A stretch of DNA of 64,000 nt from Peribolospora baueri (GCA_029717555.1 JAMDHS010000017.1:62001-126000); one strand, 5' to 3'. Shown: positions 31,547 to 43,455, counted from the first letter of the stretch. Notes: a model not told the origin generated them from the letters alone. Translations and numbers: made by a program.

Positions 31547-32392
31547 ACGCTGCTGAGGAGGTCGGACGTAGGATGGTTGGTGGTGGAGACGGCGGCGAGG
31601 AGGCGGGGGGAGGGGGATGTAGACGACGGCAAGATCTTGTATACGTATCTTTGCTTGCTTGCATCTTTTTTCTTGTAGCTTGCTTCCATCTTCTCTCCCC
31701 TTCTTTCCTTCCCGCGCGATCCATTGCCAGTGATTTCTTTCCTTCCACACGCCAGCCGCCATTTGCCGCCCAATCTCGCGCTTGCGAGGATCAAAGCTTC
31801 TCGTTCCTTCTTGGCCGCGATCGGCATCGCCGAACACAATTTGTCGGCGAACTCTGCCACCCGCCTGCACTCGAACCCGCCTCGTCCCGTACCAACATAG
31901 AACAAACGAGCTCTACTCCCTCGCACTCTGCATCCATCTCGCCGACGATGCCCGGCCCTTCTCGTCTGAGCTGCTCATCCTCCGATCGCCGTGCGACCGG
32001 GTGTAACGTCAGAAGAGGATCGCCCGCCGTCGAGACTCCGGCAACGATCCGGCGCAATGCTCTCCGCTTGCCGCGGGCGCACTCGTCGAGCCAAATCGTG
32101 CGGCCCCTGATGATACGCACATGAAACGAGACGCGAAGAGAGAAAGAGGGCCGACAGACAGACAGATAGATAGATAGATACGGACTCTCGTCGAGCAGTG
32201 ACCGCCTCGCTACGAGACCACGGAGCGATTTCAGAAAAGTGGCAGTCGCACGACGTGGATATACATCAAGGGCAACGCGGCTTTGTCCACTACGTACAGT
32301 ATGGACTGCATAAGAAATCGGCTCATGCCTTCCATAAGAACAGACGGACAGTCGGGAAAGGCGTCTCATCCTGGGCCTCGCCCAGGCCGTCG
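31547..32392. other. Intergenic region with a GACA/GATA repeat
   Basis: This is the promoter side of the MATE gene and the 3' side of the NEPRO-like gene. It contains a tetranucleotide run of GACA then GATA units at about 32153-32180. A long frame extends upstream of the MATE start, but it has no ATG that fits the splice phase. Confidence 0.5.
32153..32180. repeat. (GACA)n(GATA)n microsatellite
   Basis: About three GACA units are followed by about five GATA units, in non-coding DNA between two minus-strand genes. Confidence 0.85.
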
Positions 32393-34153
32393 TCACCTTC
32401 GTTCTTGCACCAAACGTTCAGGGAAGCGGCCGAGCATGTAGAAGGACTCCCCGACGCCCGCGTCCGCATGGAGGAAAGAGTCCCGCTTCCTCTTCTTCTT
32501 ATCCTTTTTCCTTTTCGTCTCCTTCCCCGATGCTTCCGAGGCCGAGGATGTGACGGGCGATGCTCGACCGGACAAGGACGAGGAGGGCCTCGGTGCACCG
32601 AAAAAATCCAACGCGGCTGGGAGTGCGAGTGAGGTGGTCGTCGTTGTCGACACCGACGCTGATTCCGACAGCGAGCCGCCTATACCTACGTCCTCGTCCT
32701 CGACTTTATTCTCTTCCACGTCCATTTCTTTTTCCAACGATGTCGGGGGCGCGAGCGGCCGAGGCGTTGGAGAAGATGGGTGCGACCCTCCTTCCGCCAA
32801 CGATCGCTTCACCCCTTGTCGGCGTACCAACACCTCGCCCAGGTCTTCGGACATCACGCCGGCGCGGGTCTCGGCTGCCTTGCTCAAGGGAGTGGAGGTC
32901 GAAAGGGCAGCTGAAGGGGTCACTGCATCGGTCATGTCTGGCGTCTGCACGCCTGACGGCAGTTTGCTTGCGGTCGCGGCGATCGGATCTCGTGAGGACG
33001 ACGAGGCGAAGAGGCTAGCAAGATGGCCTGGTCGCATCTGCTTTTGTGGCGGCACGCCTGCAAAATAGGAGGGAAGGGCGTCCAGACTGTTCGGCAGACG
33101 CACAGCCGTGGCGCCTTGGCGAGCCCCTACCCGCCGAGAGTTGGAACCCGCCGGCACAAGCGCTCGGATCGCCTCGTTCAACGCCTTCACCTCATCGTAA
33201 AGCTCCGACATGACGTTTGCAGATTCGGATGCAATGTTGTCTAGGCGGGAGATGACGGCGATCAGGACGAAGGTGAGCGGGAGGAACGACGGCACGGGAT
33301 GCGCCTGTGCACACAGCGCCCTGTGACGATCACGAAAAACGGAACGAGGGCCCCTTCTTCAGTTCACTGCGGCACTGGCACGGGCTTCTCAAGACGGAAT
33401 TGGTCGAGATACAGGAACGTACATGTATGCTCGCCCTGTCTCGACTCGCAGCCGTACAACGAGAGCGTGTGCGGCAAAAACGCGTTCGAGAAAGCGCTCA
33501 TATGGGATGGGTGAAAGCGAAGGAAGATGTGTCCATGGAACCTTGCGATCCTTGAGGGGACTGGTCGCATAAGGCGGACAACACAAAGGAGTCAGTCTTC
33601 ATGCAGTACTACCGTCCTTCTCGGCAATGGTCTCAACTCACTCCACGACAGCCTCCTCAAAAAACCCTTTCCAGAGCACCAGAATCGCTCCTCCGTCTTC
33701 GTCAGTCGACGTTTCCTTGCTCTTTCCTTTCCCCTTCCCGGATTGAGCAAGAATACAGCTCCAATGCCGTTCCAGCGTACTCGCTCCTGTCAGACTAGCC
33801 AGCTCCTCCTCCACCCTCGAGGCCACCCTTCTCATGCCAGCTACTTTTCTCCACCAACCGAACCCTCGATGTTGGTTTCGTCCTTTGTACCACAGGCGAT
33901 CGAGGATACGCATCTCATCCTGAAAGGATGCCAGCTGAGCCGAGAAGGAGCGATGGCTTGTTCGGAAGGCCTTCAAAGCACGCGGAACGAGTGCGATAAC
34001 TGGTGCAAGCTCGGGGGCCAAAGAGACGCGCGGGACGGGAGAAAGAGGGACTGGAGGCCTGCGCCGAGGCAGCACGGGTGCGGCGTACGGGGAGAATCTG
34101 CGTGCCGCCGACGTCTCCGTTGCCCCTTCTTTCCTTCGGCTTGCAGACGGCAT
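32393..34153 (-). CDS. NEPRO-like nucleolar protein
   Basis: The three exons, in transcription order, are 34153-33642, 33560-33423 and 33320-32393, giving 525 residues. The N-terminal half carries the motif RILDRLWYKGRNQHRGFGWW, which fits the NEPRO (nucleolus and neural progenitor protein) N-terminal domain. A helical, hydrophobic stretch follows (PLTFVLIAVISRLDNIASE). The C-terminal half is Ser/Pro-rich and ends in a basic nuclear/nucleolar-type tract (KETKRKKDKKKRKRD). Relatives are linked to RNase MRP and rRNA processing, so a role in pre-rRNA work is likely but inferred. The acceptors at 33562-33561 and 33322-33321 were picked because only they join all three frames. It shares a promoter region with BCD1. 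Confidence 0.72.
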
Positions 34154-34396
34154 GGGTCAAGCCGGATGGAGCGCTGGAATAGAGTCGGGTCGAGTCGAGA
34201 GAGACTCGAGAGGCGGCGCAAATGGGAGTTCTATAAACTGCGGCAGATGTCGCTGACTAAGCCAATTTTAATTTTTGGTTAAGTCCGCATGCAGTTTCGA
34301 TCGGTCCTTCTTCCTTCCACGACCCGTCTTTGCTGTCTTTCATCCTTGCCCTTTCCGGAGGGCTTTTCAGATAGTGCCGACGCCGGAGTGTCAGTC
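34154..34396. promoter_or_regulatory. Divergent promoter, NEPRO-like / BCD1
   Basis: These 243 bp lie between the two start codons. The region holds TATAAA at 34232-34237 on the plus strand and an AT-rich near-palindrome at 34262-34278 (CCAATTTTAATTTTTGG) that includes a CCAAT box. Confidence 0.6.
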
Positions 34397-36140
34397 ATGA
34401 CGGTCGCGAGTACGCGGCCCTGTTCGGTGTGCGACTCTCCCGCCTCGCGATACACCTGCCCCGCCTGCTCCGCCCACACTTGCTCACTTCCCTGCGTCAA
34501 GGAGCACAAAGCAAGAGCGTCGTGCCCTGGCAAGCGAGAGCCCTCGTCTGGTCGGTCACCCGCGGCTTCCTTGGAGAGTGGAGCGTTGTACATCCCTACG
34601 AAGGATTTCGACCATGGTGCTCTGCTGCAGGATTACGGCTTTTTGGAGGCGGTGGGAAGGAGGAGCGCCGAATGGGGGAGTGATATCATCAAGCACAAAC
34701 TTTTGCCGCCCGTTCTTGTCGATCCAAGGGGACATAAAAATGATCGAGGAGGGATGGCAAACTCGACGAGGGGAAGAGGTGGTTATCAGGCGGCCCATAC
34801 CCCTGGGCTGCGAATGAGCGGCGCTCAGTCCAGGCAGGCCGGCTTGGTTCGGCAGCTTAGATACCGTGGGTTCAATGTACAGTTCTTGCCTGACGGCATG
34901 GAGAAAAGGCGGATCAACACTACGTCTTTCAATCCGAAGTGAGTCTTGCTTAATTCCGTTTTCAAGTCACGTCACATACGGCTACGGCGGGCCTCATGCT
35001 TTCCTACTCTGCGCTCCGGTCGCTGCCTCCAGGACGCGAACCCTTCTGTGGACCGTAGAGTTTGTTCTTCCAGCTCCTCCACCCCTATCTTCCGACTCCA
35101 CCTCCTTTCGTATTCTCACTCACCGCAACGACACAGACGCTTCACTCTACGACCTTTTGGTACGACATCTTCAGGCACGGTCAGCGCAGGCGGACAAGAA
35201 GAAAAGCAAGGGTAAAGGCAAGGCGCAACAGGACGAGGAGCTGCCTGGCGGAGGAGCGTCGGAAGCCGAGGACAAGGGTGTTCCAAGCTGGGTGTGGGAT
35301 AGGATTGGATGGTCGAAGGGTGCTTGCAACAGCGTGAACGACGCCAAGGCTGATTCGTCGCAGGACGTTTCGGTTGGAGCTGGTCCAGCAGGCTCGTCGA
35401 AAGAGAGCGATTTGACAGCTGCCAGCTGTGTAGTCCAGCTTGCCTCCGCTCCGCCGTCCCCACCGCCGTCTTTCACGTTCGTACTTTCCGTCCGCCCGTT
35501 CTTGCACGATCGACCGACGGTACGCCATTTCAACCTCGGCGCACCGCCCAGCAGCGAACCACCGACGACTCTACCGTTGCCGCCGCCGCCACCGGTTCAA
35601 ACGGAGCAAAAGGCGCTGTATCACACAGCATCTGCTATGCCGTTCCTGCCACATCCTTCCCTCCCGCCGCATCAACCGCCGCCATCCTTTGTGAAGCAGC
35701 AAAATCAGCAACAACGGGCGTACTCATCCATACCTCCTCCCACTCTCTACCCGCAACAGCCTCAGCTTGAGCGGCAGCCGGTGCTTCCCGTCGTCTCTTC
35801 CATGCATCCTTCCGACCCATCAGTGCTGCCGGCTGTAGCGTCGAGTGCCTCAGCCGACCAAGTGGAAAGCAAACGTCCCGGGAAGAAGGCCCGCCTCCTC
35901 TTGTCCCTCGGCCCAGGTGACCGATCGGGACGGACAACAATCTCCACGGCGATGAGTCTCCTTGCTCCAGGATTGGCTGTGCTGGAGTGGCCGGTGTTTG
36001 AGGTGTGGGAGACGAGAGAGCTGGAGGAGGCGGAAAGGAGTGGAAGAGTGGAGGTTCTGAGGAGGGAGGGAGGAGGGAGAGAAAGGAAGAGGGAGAGGGA
36101 AGAGGATGCGGAGCTGGATGAGCAAGACGGGGCGCGGTAG
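34397..36140 (+). CDS. BCD1: Box C/D snoRNA protein 1 (HIT zinc finger)
   Basis: The two exons are 34397-34938 and 35033-36140, giving 549 residues. The HIT zinc finger is at the N-terminus (CSVCDSPASRYTCPACSAHT, then CVKEHKARASC, residues about 7-45), followed by the BCD1 block KDFDHGALLQDYGFLEAVGR and QLRYRGFNVQFLPDGMEKRR. The second exon continues TRTLLWTVEFVLP, then a Pro/Gln-rich linker of about 200 residues, and ends with the conserved VLEWPVFEVWE and a charged tail. Bcd1 (ZNHIT6 in humans) is needed for box C/D snoRNP assembly with the R2TP/Hsp90 machinery. The in-frame ATG at 34289 upstream is less likely because it would add a tail before the finger that the family lacks. Confidence 0.88.
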
Positions 36141-36937
36141 GCCTGTAGTGTCGGCTGTTTCATCAGTCCATTTGCTTGTGACACCTGAACTGTGCCCAGG
36201 CGTTTAGTGAACATACACAGAGCGCCGTAAGATGGACGGGAGTACGCAGTCGATCGGTCGGTCACCGTCGACGCCGCCAAGCTGTGGCTGTTCCGGAGGA
36301 GCATAGCCCCGTCCAATACGGAGCGCAGAGAAGGTCGTAAATAGTCTCATCACAGTGGCGTCGTTGCCATTGCTCCTCCTTCCTCGAGCGACGATATGAC
36401 CGGGCGAGGACGAGCAGGACTTCACCTTGCATCTTCCATCGTCGCCCTGCCATCGTTGAGACGACAGCTGGCCAGACTGCCAAGCGACCTAGTGGCAGGC
36501 ACCTCATTCTCCGGTCGAATCGCCAAAAACGCCTCGTTGCCGGAACGAGGGCAGAAGCTTAATTTGCACTTTGCCCTTTGCTCTGTCCAGTACGTAGTGC
36601 GGCGGCGTCGCGGAGGGCCTCAACAATGCCGTCCCACCTGAACATCACGACGTCCTAGCAGCCTTTTCCAAGGGCCCCTGCACGTCTTAAATGAAACGTC
36701 AAAGCTCTTCCAGAATGGCTGCTAGAAGGAGCGCAGCATGAGGGAAACGAAGGAGGTCTTCGTTACGAGAGAGGACATGACGGGGGTTGATTAAGTCACC
36801 GGCTAGGAAACACCCTTGGCAGGCACGTGCGGATATCAGCGGACATAAGAGCGGGCGAGGTAGCGGACGGGTTCGATCGTCACCTCGTCTCCTTTTGCAC
36901 CAGCTCTGTCAAGTGAGTGAGCTCGGACGACGCACGG
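36141..36937. other. Intergenic region before RBM42
   Basis: About 800 bp. Two overlapping frames of 81 codons lie on opposite strands (36396-36641 + and 36262-36507 -), and neither matches a family I know. The right end is probably the RBM42 leader. Confidence 0.4.
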
Positions 36938-37949
36938 ATGTCCTACTACGGCGACCCATCCGCCTACTCGGCATCAGCATACGGCGCCGACCCGTCCTCC
37001 GCGGCGGGCGGAGCGGACCCGTACGCGGCGTTCTACGTCTGGGACCCGACGACGCAGCAGTACGCGTTCGACTACGACTCGTACTACCGCGCATACGGCT
37101 ATTCCTCCGGCCCGGCGGCAGGCGGCGCGGGCTCCTCCTCGTCGGCCACGCCATACGATCCGAGTTTTGCGGCGGACGCGGCGGCGCAAGCGGCGGCGTA
37201 TGTTCCGGTGGAGGGAGGAGGGGCGCAGCAGGGACAGGAGAAGGGGAAGGGGAAGGAGAGGCTACAGAAGGGCGAGAAGAGGCGGACGGTGCTTCGAAAG
37301 GGGGCGGGAACGGTTTGGGAAGACAAGACGTTACTAGAGTGGGATCCGAGTGAGTCGAGGTATTTTCTGACCGTCGTTTATTCTCGGTGGCGTTGGGGTC
37401 GGCGATGGTGGGACGGTGCTGAGGTGATCGCACGCATTTCTCGCTTGCTTTGCCTTTCTTTCCGAATCTCTCGCAGGCCACAAGCGTCTCTTCGTTGGAG
37501 ACCTGGGCAACGACGTGACGGACGAAGTCTTGACGCGCGCCTTCTCCAAATACCCGTCCTTCTCCAAAGGGCGTGTGGTGCGTAACAAGTACGACAACAA
37601 GACGAAGGGGTACGGCTTTGTCGCGTTTGCCGATCCGGAGGACTTTTTGAAGGCTTGGAAGGAGATGAATGGTGGGTTTTGTCATTTTGTTGGGTTTGCA
37701 TTGGACAAAGCTGATCGCCTCGGCTGCCCATGCGTTTGCTCGTCCGCAGGCAAATACGTGGGATCGCGTCCGGTGCGGCTCAAAAAAGCTTCGGAGGCGG
37801 TGAACCCGGTGGAGATTGGGTCGCGAAAGGAGCGAGACCTTGAGCTCTCGCTCAAGGCACACTCCAAGACGGCTGAGAAGGGCAAGTGGGGGGGTGCGAT
37901 CGGCACGGGCCTCGTGAACAAGCGGTATCAGCCGTATGGAAAGCGTTGA
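36938..37949 (+). CDS. RBM42: RNA-binding protein, RBM42 family
   Basis: The three exons are 36938-37349, 37477-37671 and 37750-37949, giving 268 residues. The N-terminus is Ala/Tyr/Ser-rich and low in complexity (MSYYGDPSAYSASAYGADPS). A linker (KRRTVLRKGAGTVWEDKTLLEWDPS) leads into one RRM with RNP2 (RLFVGDLGND) and RNP1 (KGYGFVAF). The C-terminus carries the family tail (YVGSRPVRLKKASEAVN to LVNKRYQPYGKR). The RRM plus the 'W-DP' lead-in and the C-terminal block distinguish RBM42 from other RRM proteins. Animal RBM42 binds RNA and associates with hnRNP K and spliceosomal proteins; the fungal role is not defined. Exon joins are in frame. Confidence 0.88.
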
Positions 37950-38112
37950 GCGGTCGTCTCTGCGGCTGGCGACGGGGCGCTTTGCTGTCCGAGTAGGCGG
38001 CAGGCGAGGTGGCAGAGGAGGGCCATCCGTTCTCGCGGCGTGAGTCTTTTTTCGTTGGCATGCTTGTGTACGAGCGGGCACGCTACGGGACGCTGGAGCA
38101 ATGAATTGCATA

Positions 38113-38131
38113 TGTGTGTGTGTGTGTGTGT
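38113..38131. repeat. (TG)n microsatellite
   Basis: An uninterrupted TG dinucleotide run of about nine units downstream of RBM42. Confidence 0.85.
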
Positions 38132-38499
38132 TAGCCATCAACACTCAGCACGTACCCCGACTACTTCTTTCCTTCTATCCCGCCGTCGGGCCGACGGCGT
38201 GCGGAGGGAAACAGAAGACGGGCGTTGGGTTGTCGAACGAACGACTGGAAGCCTCGTAGATTTTTATAGACGTCGGAGAGGAGAGGAGAGCGGGATATAC
38301 ATCCATTCGTCCGTGCAGCGGCCGTCCGGGATGTGGGATGGATGCCAGAAGAAGAGCGACTGAGTTGAGTGAGTGGGGTAAGTGTGGTACGGGGATCGGA
38401 CGGTACGCGCGGGTGCTTGGCATATGTGCGGTGCCGTGCCGGCGGGAGTGGGACGCGTGAAAGTGCCGGTGGAAGGGAACGTGAAAGTGTTTTCCTCTT

Positions 38500-38522
38500 T
38501 TCTTTCTTTCTTTCTTTCTTTT
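38500..38522. repeat. (TTTC)n microsatellite
   Basis: A tetranucleotide run of about five to six units. A second run of the same kind lies at about 38927-38950. Confidence 0.85.
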
Positions 38523-38926
38523 CGACCCGTATCGCGCTCGTTCTCGTTCGTCGGTCGTCGTCCGCCGCGCTCGGGTCGGCTTGACCGGATCGTGATTGCC
38601 GGGGAGTAAGAGAGAGAGGGGGGGAATGCGCACGCACGCACGGTTTGTGTTACGTAGTAGTAGTAGTCGTAGTAGGTAGTAAGGGTAGTAGTGAGTAAGT
38701 GAGGGCGGCTAGAGCGCGATTTAGCGAGATGGGCGCATCGATTTCGTTTTCGTTTCGCTTTCGCTTTCGTTCTCGTCCGAGTTCGCATTCGCATTCGCGT
38801 CTGGGTAGGAGGAGAGCTAGCGGGCTTCCTGAGCGTCGGTGCATGGAGGAAACTGACTAGGCGGACGGGTTAGACGGTGCTGGCTCGCCTGGGACGACCC
38901 CGATTTGCGTTTTTTCTCACATCACT

Positions 38927-38950
38927 TCTTTCTTTCTTTCTTTCTTTCTC
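38927..38950. repeat. (CTTT)n microsatellite
   Basis: The second CTTT/TTTC run of the region, about six units. Confidence 0.85.
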
Positions 38951-39393
38951 TTCTTGTGGAGGAGAGGAGCGAGAGCCGACGGTTAGGGGGTCTCCCTGCG
39001 AGCGCCACGTGGGCGGCGCGGCTCTTGAGTCCTGCGTAGGTCCGACTGAATTGCGGGGTCGGGACGAGCGGGAGCAGAGGTCATGTGACTTTCCCCGCCT
39101 CGCCCGCCGCCGGCGTGCCTTCTCGCCTCCCTGCCTGCATGCCTGTCTGTCCGCCTGCCCCCTCGTCTCTCTTGGCCTCGTCGTCTCAGCCTTGCCGCTC
39201 CGGCGGCCGGCCGTCCGGTCGAGCGGAGCTGAGCTGAGCTGGCTGAGCTTCGCCGACGGGTCCGCCTGGCTGACTGACTGACTGACTGCTCTTAGCGGGT
39301 CGTCATCATCGCCGTCGTCGTTTTCTTTTCTTTTTGGCTGCGGGGTCGAATCGATCGCATCACAGATCATCGCCCTTGCTTGCTTCTTGCTTG

Positions 39394-39427
39394 CCTTGTC
39401 CTTGTCCTTGTCCTTGTCCTTGTCCTT
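39394..39427. repeat. (CTTGTC)n hexanucleotide repeat
   Basis: About five tandem units, continuing into a related CTCGCC run. Confidence 0.8.
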
Positions 39428-39756
39428 CTCCTCGCCCTCGCCCTCGCCCTTGCCTTCTCCTGACCCTGGCTTCCTCGTCCGGCTCCTCCATCTTCTCGGG
39501 ATTGCACAGGATAGCATAGCGTAGGAACAAGATACACATATACACATACGCCCCGTACCTCGCTCCATCCCATCAGCCCGCACCACGCAGCCGCTCGACC
39601 GTCGACCGTCGACCGGCCCATCCTTCTGGTACGCAACGCAACCACCGGCCTCCCGTCCATCCAGTCCAGCGCGTCCGGAGCTTAATAACTGTCATTCCCT
39701 CGCTCGCCTCGGCATTCACACAGCTCCCGAATCTTGCTGCAGATCGCCGACGCCGT

Positions 39757-39779
39757 CGTGTGTGTGTGTGTGTGTGTGT
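39757..39779. repeat. (GT)n microsatellite
   Basis: A run of about ten to eleven GT units, about 450 bp before the glutaminase start codon. Confidence 0.85.
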
Positions 39780-40231
39780 ATCTCTGTGTCTTTGTGTGTG
39801 TGCTAGGTCGTCGCATCGGATCGGATTGTGCGGCCGCTCGCTCTCGCTCTCGCTCCTCGCCCTTGTCGCCAGCTCGACATACAGCTCCGGCTCTAGTCTA
39901 GCTCATCCACCTCCCGCCATCCCTCCTTCTCTCTTTCCCTCTTCGCCCTCGACCACCGTCACCATCTCCCATCACCATCCTATTCCCATCTCCCTCCCCA
40001 TCTCCCTCCTTCTCACCCCTCTCCCTTCCCCCTCATCCACCACTCCTCCATCCCTCTCCCTCCATCCACCCGTACCCCCTCCTCCGTCTTTCTCGACGCT
40101 CCTTTGCCCGCCCCCACCGACCACGCCCACCTCGGCCACCCACTGTCTTTGCTCGGTACTCCGGCTCTCCGCATCGTCATAGACGCCCCACACCCACGCC
40201 TACGCCCTTCCTTCTTCCACCACATCGGACG

Positions 40232-43200
40232 ATGAAGTTCCCCACCCGCATCCTCACACCCCTCCTCTCCCTCTCCCCCGCCTCTCTCCCCGACTTGGGC
40301 CGTCGCCTCACCGGCCTCGTCGCAGAGCGCGCCGGCACCGGCCTCGGTACCGGACAGGTAGGCTCCGGCCTCGACCCCTCTTGCGACCAACCAAAGCAGA
40401 GCACCTTCCTCCCTCTCAACCCGCCCGCCATTCCGCTCGCCGTCAGGTCGCCTTGTCAGTTTCTCTCCCTTCCTTTCCTGTCTCCTTTTTCTCCTCTTCC
40501 ATGCTCATCGTGCTCCTCCCCGTCTCTCAGACGTCAGTACTTGGCTGCCTTCCGGGAACAACTACTACACCACCCCGCCCAACTCTGTGAGCTCCTCCTT
40601 CCCTTGTTTTTTTCGCCCCCCCCTTGGCTCACCCCACCCTCCACCCGTTCTCGTCGCCGTCTCTGATAGAACGGAAATGGAGGCTACCTCGCTGGTGAGG
40701 GACTCTTCCCCGTGTGTGGAACGAGCGGACGCCCCCATACACATCTCGTCCAGCGCGCGGCAGCCTTCTCACGCTTGAAACTGCTCTCGTCTCCTGATGT
40801 CTCTTTGCAGGTCAATACCCTACTTTCTGGACTGAAAAGTGAGCGGACGCTGCACGAGTCTCTCGCCGATCTTCATTCTTAGCGTCATCCATGTCCTTGC
40901 GTCCAATCTAGCTACGGCGCCGACGGCGATGGTCGCCTCGGCTGGAACGGCCTGATCCGCGTCGACGGAGAGGTCTATGAGTGGATGGGTGCGGCTATGG
41001 TGAGCAGAGCGCCGGCCTACATGCGTGCACATCCCACCCTCCCGTCCGACGCCCGTCCGCACCGCTTCGCGCTCACCTAGCTATCTCCTTTGTGATGCCG
41101 ATTCTAGGGCAACACCATCGCCTACGGCAACATCGCCACGCAGACTTCCATGGAGTACACCGGTGAGTCGCTTGGCTGGCGTTTCCACTTGACTTTACGC
41201 TCACCGAGCGCGTCCTCATCTTGTCCGATAACTCTCCCCGACCAGCCACAAAGACCATCTTCAACTTCACCGCCGGACCCGTCGACTTCACCGTCCTCTT
41301 CCTCTCACCTATCACGCCCGACGATTACGTGCGCCAGAGCTTGCCGCTCTCTTACCTCTACGTCCAGGTCGACCAGGCGACCGCTCAGGGCCACGACGTC
41401 CAGCTCTACGTCGACATTGATGAGCGCTGGGTCACCGCCCACGACTACGACTATGCCAACTACCCGTACTACATGAAGTTTGACCAGTCCGGGGGTACGG
41501 CCCGCTACCTCATTCAGCGCAGCCAGCCTCAGCTCTACACCGAGTTCCGTCAGCGCGCCGAGTGGGGCAGCGTGTCTTGGGCCGCCGTCGACCGTCCCGG
41601 CCTGACTACCATGAACCAGAACAACGTCGTCGCCCAGTTCCAGTTCGTCACCAACGGCAAGCTTACCGGTGACCATGGTTCCGTCGCCGGCCCTGACAAC
41701 TCGTTCGCCTTCGCTTTCGACATGAACCAGGACCGCACCGCCATCATGTCCATCGGTCTGCTCCAGGACAAGATGCTCAACTATATCCGCAAGAACAACG
41801 CGGCTCAGGGCTACTACCAGCAGGACCGCTACGGCTACTGGCAGACGGTGTACGGCAACAACTACACCGCCGTCGTCAACGCCCACCTTGAAGAGTTTTA
41901 CGACGCGCTCGGCAACTCGACCGTGTTCGACCAAAAGATCTACGACGACTCGCTTCGCGTCTCCGGTCTGGAGAACTACTACGCCATCGTCGCCCTCAGC
42001 GCCCGACAGGCGTTCGCCACCATGGCCATCACGGTACCGGCAAACTACAGCACCTCTGACACTCTCGTCTTCCTCAAGGAGATCAGCTCGGACGGCGACA
42101 TGAGCACGGTGGACGTCGTCTTCCCCCTCTTCCCCGTGCTTTCCTACCTCAAGCCCGACCTGCTCAAGCACCTCCTCGAGCCCATCTTCATCTACACCGA
42201 GTCGGGCCTCTACCCTAACCCGTGGTGCGTTCACGACCTCGGCGTCTGGCCCAACGGCGTGGGCTACAACAAGGGCAACGACGAGGCGATGCAGGTCGAG
42301 GAGTCGGGCAACATGATCATCATGTCCCTCAACTACGCCCAGCTCTCCGGCGACGACGCCTTCCTCAAGCGCCACTACCGCATCCTTCAGCAGTGGGCCG
42401 AGTTCCTTATCGAGGATAGCCTCGTCCCCGCTTATCAGCTCTCTACCGATGACTTTGCTGGCGCGCTCGCCAACCAGACCAACTTGGCCATCAAAGGGAT
42501 CAACGGCATCGGCGCGATGGAGCACATCGCCGCTCGGGTGGGCGACCACGGGAACATGACTCGGTACCGGAACATCTCGATCGAGTACGAGCGCCTCTGG
42601 GAAGGCTATGCGCTGGACAGCGCCAAGAATCACCTCAAGTTGTCGTACCAGGAGGACAGCAGTTGGGGCACGTTGTACAACATCTTTGCCGACCGGCTCC
42701 TCAACCTCCAGCTGATCCCCAAGTCCATCTACGACATCCAGGATAGTTGGTACCTCGAGAAGATGGCTGACTACGGCCTGCCGCTTGACTCGCGTCACAA
42801 CTGGACAAAGTCGGATTGGGAGATGTTCACGGCTGCGGCGGCACCGGCGCAGGAGGTTCGCGATACGCTCATCAACAAGCTGCACAAGTTTGTCAGCGAC
42901 GAGATCACCGATGCCCCTTTTACCGATTTGTACGAGGCTACCACGGGAGATTTTCCGAAGCTGCCCCTCGACCCGCTCATTCACTTTGAAGCCCGTCCCG
43001 TTGCCGGAGGTCGTGAGTACAAGACCCGTCTTTTTCGCCCGGTTTTTGGTTTTCGTACGCGTGTGCGTTCTTTTTCTGGCCTCCGTCGGTCGATCGTTGA
43101 TGGAAACCGGTTGCATTGCAGACTTTGCCCTCCTCGCGCTCGACGCCGCCGACAAGGCCAACTGCGTGACGACGTACCAGTACGGAGCGCACGGTGGGCC

Positions 43201-43330
43201 GAACGGGACGGATACGTCGACGTCCAACGCGTGCAAGTATAGTCCCGAGGACGGAAGGTACGCCAAGAGGGTGGTCAGCCATGGACACAAGCGTCATCAC
43301 GATGCCCAGAGGCGGGTCAGCCGTGTCTAG
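40232..43330 (+). CDS. gtaA: Secreted glutaminase A
   Basis: The nine exons are 40232-40357, 40400-40454, 40531-40586, 40670-40694, 40810-40837, 40912-40999, 41108-41162, 41246-43012 and 43122-43330, giving 802 residues. The start (MKFPTRILTPLLSLSPASLP) is a weak signal peptide. The family's blocks follow: AVRSPYVSTWLPSGNNYYTT, YPTFWTENYGADGDGRLGWN, GLIRVDGEVYEWMGAA, YSTSDTLVFLKEISSDGD, NPWCVHDLGVWPNGVGYNKG, IIMSLNYAQLSGDDAFL and SSWGTLYNIFADRLL. Fungal glutaminase A hydrolyses glutamine to glutamate and ammonia outside the cell or in the wall. Several N-glycosylation sites (N-x-S/T) are present. The C-terminus has a His/Arg-rich tail. Codons are strongly biased to C at the third position, as in highly expressed genes. 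Intron 2 has a GTCAGT donor, and exons 4 and 5 are only 25 and 28 nt. Confidence 0.9.
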
Positions 43331-43430
43331 GCGACCTGTCGGACGGCCCGCTCTCCTTCGTCCTTTTTTGTCTTTTTTTTACGCATTTCCTTCTGGATTC
43401 CTGCCATTTCTGGACTTGGACTGCAGTGGA

Positions 43431-43455
43431 CCGAACCGAACCGAACCGAACCGAA
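43431..43455. repeat. (CCGAA)n pentanucleotide repeat
   Basis: About five tandem units shortly after the glutaminase stop codon. Confidence 0.85.

Larger units (their letters stand above)
37950..40231. other. Microsatellite-rich intergenic region and glutaminase promoter
   Basis: About 2.3 kb with no supported gene. It is dense in simple repeats: (TG)n, (TTTC)n, TAG runs, CTTT, CTTGTC and (GT)n. From about 39900 to the glutaminase ATG it is strongly C/T-rich on the plus strand, typical of the core promoter and leader of highly expressed fungal genes. I see no TATA box in the last 300 bp. Confidence 0.5.

Noticed and set aside
30604-31926. MATE N-terminus extended through the open frame to 31926
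   Set aside because: That frame begins with GTG and its N-terminal part looks untranslated. A 34-nt first exon with a GTATGT donor gives a better, phase-correct start.
41305-43290. Minus-strand frame of 661 codons opposite glutaminase A
   Set aside because: It is a by-product of C-ending codons in the sense gene, which removes stops in this antisense frame. The product resembles nothing.
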